NCBI GenBank assembly: GCA_036924285.1
Contig: JAYKYS010000014.1
Span: 9,982,001-10,046,000 of the forward strand
Direction of reading: 5' to 3'
DNA from: Asterella californica
Lineage: Eukaryota; Streptophyta; Marchantiopsida; Marchantiales; Aytoniaceae
Length of the DNA: 64,000 bases
Below, in pieces: positions 11,300 to 20,247 of the stretch; within the stretch, counting starts at the first letter, position 1; every line of letters begins with the position of its first letter. Both the position numbers and the translations under genes were made by a program. Under the pieces are notes generated by a model. That model did not search any database and had not been told where the DNA came from. It was given only the letters and a program-made list of their open reading frames with translations.

Positions 11300-13225
11300 A
11301 GTCTAGCTTCTACTTCTCAGAAGACGAAACTAGTCTTCTAGAAGACAGCTACTCCGTCTTCCAGGATTCTAACAGTTCTTCCTAGATAGCTCCCGTCTTC
11401 CGATCTATATCTAAACAATCCTATCTAAGCAAGGCCTCGCATGGATTACCCAGAAGACAACCCACCTTGCATTACATCCTACTTCCTATCAGAAGATACA
11501 AGATTCGTGAAACATAAAGTGCATAACAGGTTCGAAAGATGATTGCGGGCTCCTGCGGTGACAGTGGCCTCTGGGAAGACACCCGGGACAGTTTCCGATT
11601 CAATGTCTTTCTCGGAAGACTTCCCGAAGTCAAGCTTCCCTTCACTGGTCTCACCTGTCTTCCTACGCGCAATCTATCCTCACAACAGACTCAAGACGAT
11701 TGCACTATGTTCTTCTGACTTCTCACCTCTCATACGCACTCAGAAGAAGCTTGCTGCTCGGTAGGAAGACATGACCCTTGACCATTCTCTCCAGATTCTG
11801 CCAGCAAGTCTTCTCACGACTCTCTCCTAAGTTTGGGAAGAAGAAGGAATGGCTGCTATGGGTCAGACAGAAGAGACCCGAAATGGACCCTCACGTCTTT
11901 TCGCTCATTTTGCCAGCCTTTCAGTCTTCTAGTCTCTCTAGGAAGATGTGGAGTTGAGAAGCTTGGAAGACCGGGAGGCACAGGCCTAGTTCCCGACTTC
12001 CAACTTCTCGAAATAATAAAATAACTCACCAAGTCACTCAGGATTCGTACCAAGCCTCTCTTAACACAGAAGCAACACAAATTCCCTCTTGATACGAATT
12101 GGTTATAGTCGACTTCCGAAGACAGTCTTTCGAAGACAGTCAAGTTTCAGAAGCCTCTTCCGAAGATGTTCCAATCTTCTGAAGCGTCTTCTGTTCAAGG
12201 TTTCGGAGGTAGAGGGGTAGTAAGGTAGGGAAATTGATACTTGGAATCGTCAATTTGGGGACGATGGATAGGGAAGCTCGAATTGAACTTAGGAAGAAGT
12301 CGGAAGATGCCTGACAGAAATTGGGCAGCGCTTCCGCACCCAATGTCACAATAGAAAAATGGGGATGGAGGGGGGGGGGGTAATCGATCAGACTACCTGC
12401 AATCAACCGGGGAAGCGCGGGGGACACCAAACAGAGACAAGAACTAGTGGAAGGGGAAAAGAACATGGGAAGAACCTCTACAATCTTCTGTCTACTTCCC
12501 GAGTTGTCTTCGACCTTCCGCGGGCTTCTGGCTCTGGTCCCAGCTCCAATGCGACCCCACTGAGCTGCTTCCGTCGTCCACTACTGTCTACGTCTCAATC
12601 GATTAAGTCGTCCACCTCCGATTCCACTCAGCTGCTTCCAATGTCAGCTTCCGAGAGTTTCACAAGAAACGCTTTTCTCTCAGTATGCTTCTTGTGCTTC
12701 AGCAATTCATCTCGCCTTGCTTCTAGCTTCTAATCGATCCTATCCTCACTCAATTCCACCTCGCTGCCTCGTCACTCGAAGCTCACCCTCTGAAATCGAT
12801 CTTCTCGAGAAGTGCTTGCTGCGGGAAGTTGGAATGCCTTAATGCGCTTCCTGCGCATCTTCCCCGCAGATTAGGGATTTCGACCCTAGGTGACTTACCC
12901 AACCTACCTACAACCTTGGTGTTACCTAGTAGGTACACCTACTCCTTTACCTGGAAATTCATGGTTAGGCCTTCGCGGTCGCTGTCTTCCGGAAGATGGA
13001 TGTCTTCCGCCGTCTTCTCGTCTTCCGAAGACGCAACTGAGAAGACGCTTCCCGGAAGACGGTCGTCTTCCGAAGAAGTCAACTTCTTATTAAAAAGCTC
13101 ATAAGATCATCTTCCTTCTAAGGAAGCAGTAGTCTTCAGTAACAACGCCTCTTCAGTTATACAAACGAGTTATTAATCTTAAAAATTTCAAAAATTCGTG
13201 AATCTTATAATTTGTGGGCACCACA
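11300..13225. other. 5' non-coding part of GAAGAC element copy 1
   Basis: About 1.9 kb between the element's right end and the start of its protein. It aligns with 55441-57400 of copy 2, including the terminal block, a CCTAGGGTCGAAA block (near 12873) and GGTAGGTACACCTACTC (near 12930). It is packed with CTTCCGGAAGAC-like words, many of them palindromic. By position it should hold the promoter and leader. No LTR partner is visible at the other end of the element. Confidence 0.5.
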
Positions 13226-13230
13226 GTTAC

Positions 13231-13520
13231 CAGCTAGGCCGGCGATTGACCGTGCTGGTTTGGCACCAGGTGTGGTGTTGTTGGTCAACAAAAGTGCTAT
13301 CTTTTGTTTGATGGCATCTTCAAGAAAAGTATATCGACCCCAGAAGGTCTTGTTAGACTCTGGAGCCCAACCGTTGATGTTGGGAAAGGCGGTGTATATT
13401 GGTTGGGGTCTGAAAAAGTCCGAGGTGGAGAGATGTCCATTCCAGTTGCAGACATCTCTAGGGGGATCAGGAGGTACGGCTCTACACATGATACGTGAGA
13501 TGTTGACGGTGAGAGTTTAG
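13231..13520 (+). CDS. Gypsy-MT aspartic protease region
   Basis: The frame continues gag after the inserted element. Residues VLLDSGAQPLMLGKAV at about 13346-13393 contain the retropepsin active-site triad DSG. The frame closes at 13518-13520, and a related reading continues at 13545-13955 with VGGAVLYPMRFVIDYW, typical of the part after a Gypsy protease. A frameshift near 13520 is likely. The protease would process the Gag-Pol polyprotein in the virus-like particle. Confidence 0.7.
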
Positions 13521-13544
13521 TCAGATCATCCCACGGATGGCTCT

Positions 13545-14090
13545 ATGGTGAGGGCCAAGGCCATCGTTACAGTCTCAGAGTCTTATGATGTATTGGTTGG
13601 AGGTGCTGTGTTATACCCTATGAGGTTCGTGATCGACTATTGGACGGAGACAGCATCTTACAGACCAGGTTGGCAGTCCGGTGAGAGACGAGTGAGCCGC
13701 TTACCAGTGTGGTTCAGTGCTAGAGTTGGGACGACGGAGCCTACACCAGGGACGATGGCATCCGTTGTAGGGTTCAGATCGGTCATCACTTGGCCGGACG
13801 AGTTGTTGGAGGACAATGCCCATGCGGAGGATGCTCCGGTCTTTGAGGAGGTGGAGGACATGCTTAGCATGTCTAGCATGCCTTGGATGCCTTGGTTAGC
13901 ATGCCTTGGATGTTCCACTCTGGAGTTCGAGTGGAGAGTTGCAGCAGTATGCTGATCAGTTGCTGCAGCAGGCATGGAGTGAAGCCTTTGTTCCACCAGT
14001 AGAGGACCAAATGGTTGTTCCTGCTACTAGCCTTGTGATCTTATCACCGTTGGATACGACTCTCATTGTATGGCAGTATCCAGAGGAGGG
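13545..14090 (+). CDS. Gypsy-MT linker between protease and methyltransferase
   Basis: This stretch is open in the frame of 13545-13955 and then in that of 13906-14256, implying a frameshift near 13900. It includes an acidic segment (LEDNAHAEDAPVFEEVEDM) and a local triplication of (T)AGCATGCCTTGGATG-like words near 13865-13910. The end of the stretch, with VPATSLVILSPLDTTLIVWQ, leads directly into methyltransferase motif I. I do not recognise a separate domain. Confidence 0.5.
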
Positions 14091-15058
14091 TGTGTGTGTG
14101 CTGGAGCTGTTTGAAGAGATCAGCACAGGTTTGGCTGCGGTATTGCAGGCATGCATACAAGTACAGCGATACTTGTATGTGGAGAGAGATGAGATTGCGA
14201 GATGCGTTTCATTGCGACATGTGACACGTGACACGTTTGGTGCAGAGATATCTTGAGTTGTTGCCCATATCAACTGTTAGAGGATACCAGCAAGCATTAC
14301 CGTCAGATATTTCGCTGCTGGGGGCGTAGGATCTTACGTTTGTTGGCACCATTCACTTGGTGATAGCCGGATGGCCATGTCAAAGTCACACGCGTGTTGG
14401 GAGAGGTCAGGGTTTACATGACCCGCGATCTAAGATGTTCTATGAGATGTTACGGATCTTACGACATCTCCAGATACATCAGATGGATTCTCTAGCGTAC
14501 ATCTTGGAGAATGTTCTTTTGTTGGGTGATGCTCGTACACAGATGATGACGAGTGTGCACCAAGTGCGGTCTTGGGTTGGACCAGCAGTATTGTTGGATG
14601 CAGCGAGAGTAGGATCTCGTGCACATCGTCCACGGTTGTGGTGGACGAACTTGTTACCCCGAGAGGTGCTTAAGCCCGCACACGATGGAGTGAGACGACC
14701 AGCGCATCTCACGATTGATATCATCTTGGATGTAGGACGACGATCTCAAGTAGTGAGAGTCGTCGATAGGTCATCCATGGCAGTGGTGAACCTAGTGAGA
14801 CGGCCCATGGTAGCATTACCTACTTTGGTAAGCTTTCCAGCGTCACATGCTTACAGAGATGAAGGACCTAGGCTTCTGTGGGATGCTCAATTACGGCAGT
14901 TGGTGGAGCTCAATGCCGACGAGAGAGAGCGAGAGACGAGTTTTGCTACGGATACGACGGCAGTAGCTTCGGTGTCGGAGGCTTCACGTCGTCAAGTATT
15001 GGATCAAGCAATGGACTTGAATTGCTTGACATGGATTGTTAGCCTTTGGATTGGCTGA
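14080..15058 (+). CDS. C5 cytosine DNA methyltransferase domain inside Gypsy-MT pol
   Basis: The conserved C5-MTase motifs occur in canonical order. Motif I/II: VLELFEEISTGLAAVL then YVERDE at about 14098-14190 (cofactor binding). Motif IV: GWPCQSH with the catalytic Cys codon at 14378-14380. Motif VI: LENV with Glu at about 14507. Motif VIII-like: RVGSRAHRPRLWW at 14606-14644. A C-terminal block, QAMDLNCLTWI, lies near 15005-15040. The domain is split by a frameshift near 14200-14256 and one in-frame TAG at 14327-14329, so this copy is probably inactive. Motif I has EE in place of the usual (D/G)G. It lies between protease and RT and was presumably made as part of the polyprotein. Methyltransferase-bearing retrotransposons are known from dinoflagellates and charophyte algae; function here is inferred. 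Confidence 0.88.
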
Positions 15059-15328
15059 GCAGCGTCGGATGCGATCGACGGGAGTTACTGCTCGAGCACT
15101 CTTGAGCTCTTTGCCTACCGAGTCGGTGGAGACAAAAGCTAGGGGCGAGACACCTGGAGTTCGTCATCCTTGGACATATGGGATGTCGTAGGAGAGAGTG
15201 TGGAGCTTGCAGCTAGAACTGCAGAAGCTTTTCGCACAGTAGCGGTGGAGATTGTTGGTGGTGAGCAGAAGGAAACTGCTCCAGAGGCTGCAAGATAGCA
15301 GTCAACGACTTCGTCTTCTACCTCTAGC
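15059..15328 (+). other. Gypsy-MT linker between methyltransferase and RT
   Basis: The 270 bp read as a Thr/Ala/Glu-rich linker in plus frames (for example TVAVEIVGGEQKETAPEA near 15236-15290), interrupted by a frameshift or stop at 15056-15058 and a TAG at 15297-15299. The end of the linker joins the RT frame. No separate domain is visible. Confidence 0.45.
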
Positions 15329-16837
15329 ATGGTGACAGAGGATACTTGGGAGCCGGAGATTGGACCCAAGCTTATAGGAGAGGAGAGACGAAGAGTCCAA
15401 AGATTCCTGAAGAGCTACAGGAATTGTTTTGCCTTCAGTATGAAGGATTTGGGTACCTTGAAGGGACCTGGTATACGGATCGACTTGGCTAACAACACGC
15501 CAATCTTTCGACGTCCTTACAGGTACAGTGACATGGAGAGAGCCTTGATCCAGAGTAGGACTCAAGACTTGTTGGAGGCTGGGTTGGTGGAGATGTCGCA
15601 TGGAGAGTATGCATCTGCCACAGTTATGCCAGCCAAGAAGGATATGTATGGCAACTACACAGATAGACGGATGTGTGAGGACTATCGTCCTATCAATCGG
15701 CAGACGAAGTCCGATAAGTATGCCATGCCGACACCTGAGGAGATCTTTGATGCAGTGGGGCATGTGAAGGTCTTCAGTACTTTGGATCTTCGAGCAGGGT
15801 ATCATCAGTTGCCAGTGAGAGAAGAAGATAAGTCCAAGACAGCATTCTGGGGAATTGACTCTCACGGCAAGGATTGTTTGTATCAGTGGCGGTTCTTACC
15901 ATTTGGGTTGAAGAACGCCCCTGCTGAGTTCCAAAGGGTGATGGACAGAATCCTAGCAGGATTGGATTTTGTCAGATGTTATATTGACGACATCTTAGTC
16001 TATAGTGCTACAGTGGAGGAGCACGAGAGACACTTACAAGATGTGTTTGAGCGGTTGAGAGCTCATGGGTTGAAGTTACACCTTGGGAAGTGTAAGTTCT
16101 TCCAGGAGTTGGTAGAGTATCTGGGCCACACCATCTATCCAGGTGGATTGAGTGTTCAACAGACGAAGGTTGAGGCTATTGCACGTATCCCGCGTCCCAC
16201 AGATGTGAGTCGAGTTCGGGCATTTGTTGGTTTGGCGAACTTTTACCGTCGGTACGTGAAGGGATTTAGTGCAATTGCAAAGCCGTTGACCAAGCTGATG
16301 AAGGTGGACCAGGAGTGGCAGTGGGGAGATGAGCAGGAGCGAGCTTTTGTAGAGCTCAAGGATAGGTTGACATCTGCTCCCATCTTGAGGAGACTCGTTA
16401 GGGGGCGTCCTTTCCAACTGCACACTGATTGGAGTATGTTGGGACTTGGAGCAGTGCTGACTCAGCATGATGATGAGAAAAAGGAGTTCGTGGTGGCGTA
16501 TGCCAGTCGCTCCAATAATTCAGCGGAGGTGAGGTATAGTTCGTATGAGGGAGAGTGTTTGGCGGCAGTGTGGGCTGTTGCACACTTTCGATGTTATCTG
16601 TTTGGGAACCCCTTTACTCTCATCACTGATCACCAGCCGCTCAAGTGGTTGATGGAGTCCGACAAGCTTACAGGGAAGCTTGCACGATGGACTCTGATCT
16701 TACAAGAGTATGACTTCCAGGTAGTGCATAGACCTGGAGTTGCAAACCTAGATGCCGATGGGTTGAGTCGCAACTCATGCACGAGTCAGCAGGATCAACC
16801 TGGGCTCGCTGGCATGACGAGGTTGATGAGGAGATAG
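15329..16837 (+). CDS. Gypsy-MT reverse transcriptase and RNase H
   Basis: An uninterrupted 502-codon frame. RT landmarks in order: a YRYSDMERALIQSRTQDLLE entry segment near 15520, MCEDYRPINRQT near 15670, LDLRAGYHQLPV near 15785, LPFGLKNAPAEFQRVMD near 15897, and the catalytic YIDD box at 15980-15991. RNase H (Ty3 type) follows with LHTDWSMLGLGAVL near 16420, YEGECLAAVWAV near 16545 and TDHQPLKWLM near 16625. These are the enzymes that copy element RNA into DNA. It is the best preserved part of the element and groups it with Ty3/Gypsy. The domain reads from further upstream; the coordinate marks only the open frame. Confidence 0.93.
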   Translation: MVTEDTWEPEIGPKLIGEERRRVQRFLKSYRNCFAFSMKDLGTLKGPGIRIDLANNTPIFRRPYRYSDMERALIQSRTQDLLEAGLVEMSHGEYASATVMPAKKDMYGNYTDRRMCEDYRPINRQTKSDKYAMPTPEEIFDAVGHVKVFSTLDLRAGYHQLPVREEDKSKTAFWGIDSHGKDCLYQWRFLPFGLKNAPAEFQRVMDRILAGLDFVRCYIDDILVYSATVEEHERHLQDVFERLRAHGLKLHLGKCKFFQELVEYLGHTIYPGGLSVQQTKVEAIARIPRPTDVSRVRAFVGLANFYRRYVKGFSAIAKPLTKLMKVDQEWQWGDEQERAFVELKDRLTSAPILRRLVRGRPFQLHTDWSMLGLGAVLTQHDDEKKEFVVAYASRSNNSAEVRYSSYEGECLAAVWAVAHFRCYLFGNPFTLITDHQPLKWLMESDKLTGKLARWTLILQEYDFQVVHRPGVANLDADGLSRNSCTSQQDQPGLAGMTRLMRR

Positions 16838-18260
16838 TGCCAGGGTGGCATGCATCTGCCTTTCTTTGTGTGTTGGCCATGAACTCTAGTATGGAGGGCC
16901 AAGTCGTATCTTTCTCTGGTCAGAGAGTAGATGATGAGTCTCCAGATCCTGAGGGTGGAGATGGTGTTCCAGACCAGCGAGATATCCATGATGATGTGAC
17001 CGTGATGGAGTATCTACGTACTGGTGTGGTAGTAGGCACAGTAAGTGCCAAGGAGCGAGATCGTGTCCTTCAACGAGCGAAGAGATTTCGACGAGAAGGA
17101 CGACATGTACTTCGAGTGTGGAGTGATGGGAGGGTACGAATAGTGCCACATCCATCCCAAAGGGCACAGTTAGTACGACATGCCCATGAGGAGTTGGGAC
17201 ATTTTGGAGTGAAGCGTACACATAGCTTACTCCAAGGACAGTATTGGTGGCGTGGTATGCACATCGATGTGCAACAGTTCGTCGCACGATGTGTGGTTTG
17301 TGATCGAGTACGAGCATCGTTTAATGCTCCCACTCCACAGTTACACCCCTTACCGATTATGGGGTTGGGTTACCGTTGGAGTTTGGATTTTGCGGGACCC
17401 TTACCGTTGACCGTACGTCACCACCGGTATGTGTTGGTGATGGTGGAGCACTTCTCCAAGTGGATCGAGTTGGTGACATTACCAGACAAGGCGAGTGAAG
17501 GGACAGTGTATGCGTTCTTAGATCGAGTGCTGAGTAGTTTTGGAGCACCAGCTGAAGTGCTGACAGACCAAGGTACAGAGTTCCTTTTCAGGCCTTGTGT
17601 GATCAGGCGCTGATTGATCATCGGACTACATCTCGAGATCATCCTGAGGCGGATGGTTTGGCGGAGAGGGTAGTTCAGACGGTGAAGAGAGGATTGCGCA
17701 AGTATGGCTTGTAGAAGGGCCACTTGGGAGACTGGGATGTGCAGTTACCATGGTTGGCTATGGGCTACCGTTTCAGCCGACAAGCGTCTTTGGCTTCCTT
17801 CTCACCGTATTTTCTATTGTATGGCCGAGATCCAGATCTACCTTCGGCCATTCGTCGTGATTCTGCTGAGGTGCTGGACCTTGATGACCCGGATATGTGG
17901 GTGAGAGCATGTTCTCAACGAGCAGAGACATTTCGGAGAGTTATGCCTATGGCTTTTGAGAACCTAGCGATTGCTCAGCATAGAGACACGTTGCGATATG
18001 CGACTATCCGAGGAGGAGGTTATCGACCGTCGATTCGCAGGTTTCATCCTGGCGATTATATCTATCTACAGCAGACTGCACCGACGACGTTGGATGTGAC
18101 CGCAGGGCGCACTATTTTACGAGTGGGTGAGGTGTTACCTTCTGGAGTACTCATGTTAGAGGGCCGTGATGGTGTTGTTTGGAAGGACCATGTGCGTAAT
18201 TGCGCGCCATGTCATCTTCCCAACATTGATGGTATCGTTGACCCAAGCTTAGCAGTTGTA
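16777..18260 (+). CDS. Gypsy-MT integrase (frameshifted)
   Basis: Two frames carry the integrase: 16777-17613 and 17606-18416. The HHCC zinc-binding part shows HAHEELGHFGVKRTH and CVVCDR near 17180-17310. The core has WSLDFAGPLP (first Asp) near 17380 and LTDQGTEF (second Asp) near 17560, then DHPEADGLAERVVQTVKR after a frameshift near 17590-17610. A TAG occurs at about 17713. The C-terminal part, FHPGDYIYL then LMLEGRDGVVWKDHVRNC, resembles the GPY/F-type tail of Gypsy integrases. The frameshift makes the product incomplete here. Confidence 0.88.
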
Positions 18261-18416
18261 CGTGCGGGCTTGAGGTGTATGTTGTGTGGGTCTGCCGGTG
18301 GAGCAACCCGTATGTTGGTGTGTGATGGTTGTTCGAGAGGTTGGCACATGTCATGTTTGACTCCACCTCTCAGTGTCGTTCCTACTGGACGGTGGGTTTG
18401 TCCTCGATGTATATAG
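18261..18416 (+). CDS. PHD finger fused to the end of Gypsy-MT integrase
   Basis: The last 46 residues of the frame (Cys codon at about 18276 to the stop at 18414-18416) form a full C4-H-C3 array: CxxC, x11, CxxC, x4, HxxC, x14, CxxC, with the aromatic pair in SRGWHMSC and RWVCPRC. This is the classical PHD zinc-finger pattern, which in other proteins reads histone H3 tails. Its position after the integrase tail is where chromoviruses carry a chromodomain, so it could steer integration to particular chromatin. The cysteine/histidine pattern is seen directly; targeting is inference. Confidence 0.88.
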   Translation, partial: RAGLRCMLCGSAGGATRMLVCDGCSRGWHMSCLTPPLSVVPTGRWVCPRCI

Positions 18417-18587
18417 CGGAGATAGTCGATTAGATCTTTGCGTGATATGGATTGCAGACAGGCGACTAACGATGGGACGATGTAGCACCCGGCCTCCTGA
18501 TCCTTGCACCCATGAAGGTGTGTATCACGTAGTTGAGATATGGAGCTATCTGGAGTTAGAGGGACCTAACCGTCAGTTAGGAGGGCG

Positions 18588-19080
18588 ATTGTGGTACACT
18601 TGTGTATGTGTATGACATCGTCCATGTGTTATGTGTATGTGTGGTGTACCTCTGACAGCGATGTGTATGCGCACGACAGCTGTCACGTCAGTTTGGGCAC
18701 CTCGGCTAGGTTGACCGAGTGCAAAGTGGCGCATCTCGGTAAGGCCGTTAGTGCCGTAAGGGCGAGTTGGTGGGAGAGCCCTCTAGGGGTAAACTTCGCA
18801 GGTAGGGCTTGGAGGCCTTAGTTCTTTGAGTTGAGCCTTCAAGCTCCAGGCTATGGTGGATAGTCTAGTTGAGTGTAACCCGGATTCTCTTCGTGCTTAG
18901 AGTGGGTTTGGCTTGACCGTTTGTGAGTAATCCTTGTTGTGGTGTTGGAGATGGTAATTTCTCTATACAGATTATTGTGGTACACTTGTGTATGTGTATG
19001 ACATCGTCCATGTGTTATGTGTATGTGTGGTGTACCTCTGACAGCGATGTATGTTGTGTAGCGATGTGTATGCGCACGAC
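18588..19080 (+). repeat. Duplicated flank around the 3' LTR of Gypsy-MT (R-LTR-R)
   Basis: A TG-rich segment beginning ATTGTGGTACACTTGTGTAT occurs at 18588-18677, just before the 3' LTR, and again at 18974-19080, just after it. Both end CGATGTGTATGCGCACGAC. The second copy carries 17 extra bases near its end. Internal sequence is not normally found beyond the outer edge of an LTR. The layout fits unequal recombination or a tandem element whose next LTR was lost. Confidence 0.75.
18681..18969 (+). repeat. 3' LTR of Gypsy-MT
   Basis: It begins TGTCAC and matches 4532-4811 closely over most of its length. The hairpin that is perfect in the 5' LTR is imperfect here (left arm CAGTTTGGGCACCTCGG), so the two LTRs have diverged chiefly at their first 40 bases. 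It is followed by GATT and the second copy of the R segment. Confidence 0.75.
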
Positions 19081-19830
19081 AAACTGCAGTGATATAAGGC
19101 TGACCAAGAATAACAGGATATGAAGCAGAAGACTGCACGAAGAAATGTTGATCCACATCCACATCACCTATCTTCACTTTCACGTTAGGACAAACGTCGT
19201 ATAACTCACCTTTCTGGTTGTTTGCAGCACGTAACACCCAACCATGGTTCAGCTCGATAGACCACTGACCTCTCTCATACACCTCCCGTGACATGATGTT
19301 GATCTCAAATCCGTGATCAACTAAAGCAGCAACAGGTTCAGCCAAACTTCAAAGACGAACTCGTATAGCAGTTGTAGCACGAGCCCAATGTCTCCTTCTG
19401 AAATCACTATCAGTAGCTGGACTCTCCTCGCCAACTTCCTCATCATCGAACTCAATAGTGTTGATATCAGCAACCAACGCTTCTTGCTGGTATCCCTTAT
19501 CATCAGCTTCCTGAAAATGCACCTTCCCAAACTCTGCATCATTCACAGAAGCTCCTACCACATCTATCATTTGGCTTTCTACCTGCTCGGACATCACCTA
19601 TCTCTTGTGCTTGATGATGTCGATGATCAGTTCGTAAAACTCCCTCTTTGCAATACCAAGAACTTCCCGAAGAGAAAACTCGATTCGCGCATCTAGTATC
19701 CTCTGCTCCAAGATGCTCTTCAGATCAATAGAAGTTTCAATATCAGCTGCCAACTTGTAAGCCGGTCCTTTCTCTTTCTTTTGAGCAATAAACCGCCTAC
19801 CAGCAGTCGTTGGCTCCTGCTGGGATCACT
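19081..19830 (-). pseudogene. Gypsy gag-linker and aspartic protease fragment
   Basis: On the minus strand the upstream part reads KLAADIETSIDLKSILEQRI and FSLREVLGIAKREFYELI (about 19615-19765), a conserved helical segment found before the protease in some Gypsy polyproteins. After an acidic linker comes a retropepsin-like domain with VAALVDHGFEINIMSREVYE near 19285-19335 and YPVILGQPYI near 19090-19120. The usual DT/SG triad reads DHG, so the active site is damaged. Stops at about 19348 and 19598 break the frame. Confidence 0.7.
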
Positions 19831-19935
19831 GCATGATGTCGTGTCGTGGATCGACTCCTATCTGAAATTCAGACTTCGATGCTTGTCGCTCCAAAGACAC
19901 TCATGAGAAAGACAAGCTAAGCCCCAGCTTATGAA

Positions 19936-20247
19936 CTTTTGGCATCATTTCGGATCTCCATTTTCATCACATAGATGGGTAGAGCTCCTTGTTAGCTTTC
20001 CATATGCACTTCATCTACTTCGTTTGGACGCCTAGTGGAGAAGTTACAAGACTCGAAAGATGGATAAAACAAGCTAGGCCCTAGCTTACGGGCTTTTGGC
20101 GCAACTTCGGATCTTCACTTTCATCACATAGATGGGTAGAGCTCATTGTCAGCTTTCCATGGGCATCTTGTTTACTTCGTTTGGACATCTAGTGAAAAAG
20201 TTATGCGACTCGAAAGAAGGCAAAATCAAGCTAGACCTTACTTTACT
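19936..20247. repeat. Two tandem 157-bp units
   Basis: The segments 19936-20092 and 20093-about 20247 align along their length. Shared blocks include CATCACATAGATGGGTAGAG and ACTTCGTTTGGAC. The repeat sits in the non-coding leader or LTR of the minus-strand Gypsy remnant; tandem units are common in such regions. The 182-codon frame that overlaps it at 20132-20680 shows no domain. Confidence 0.65.

Larger units (their letters stand above)
7297..13225 (-). mobile_element. GAAGAC-rich element, copy 1: TG...CA ends, 5-bp TSD, no visible LTRs
   Basis: A 5929-bp insertion in Gypsy-MT bounded by the perfect duplication GTTAC (7292-7296 and 13226-13230). Removing the element plus one GTTAC restores a continuous gag-protease frame, which proves the insertion ends. 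The ends are TGTAGTGACGCAAG on the left and, on the minus strand, TGTGGTGCCCACAAATT on the right. They share only a weak TGTrGTG terminal similarity. I compared about 1.8 kb inward from each end and saw no long direct repeat. A minus-strand coding region (about 8927-11299) encodes a conserved protein with a coiled coil. GAAGAC/GTCTTC words are extremely frequent throughout. Copy 2 at 55441 shares the TGTGGTGCCCACA end. It may be a non-autonomous LTR-type derivative or a DNA element of unfamiliar type. Confidence 0.8.
4532..18969 (+). mobile_element. Gypsy-MT: Ty3/Gypsy retrotransposon with cytosine methyltransferase and PHD finger
   Basis: Related LTRs of 280 and 289 bp (4532-4811 and 18681-18969) flank a plus-strand internal region. 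After removal of the nested 5.9-kb insertion (7297-13225) the element is about 8.5 kb. Domain order is gag with a CCHC knuckle, aspartic protease, a spacer, C5 cytosine methyltransferase, RT, RNase H, integrase, then a C4HC3 PHD finger. The gag-protease frame reads through when one copy of the duplicated GTTAC is removed, so gag and protease were a single frame. Frameshifts or stops occur in the methyltransferase and integrase. I find no matching target duplication (TCTAG left, GATTA right), so at least one end is altered. It lies inside Copia A. Confidence 0.85.

Noticed and set aside
10036..12700. Plus-strand frames over the GAAGAC element (for example 9601-10068 and 12359-12733)
   Set aside because: Shadows of the minus-strand coiled-coil gene or of the GTCTTC word array.
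7297..13225. Ordinary LTRs for the GAAGAC element
   Set aside because: I compared the outer parts by eye. The sequence starting at the right end (TGTGGTGCCC...) has no visible partner at the left side, nor the left end at the right side.
18598..18660. TG-rich microsatellite as a separate repeat
   Set aside because: It is part of the larger R segment duplicated around the LTR.
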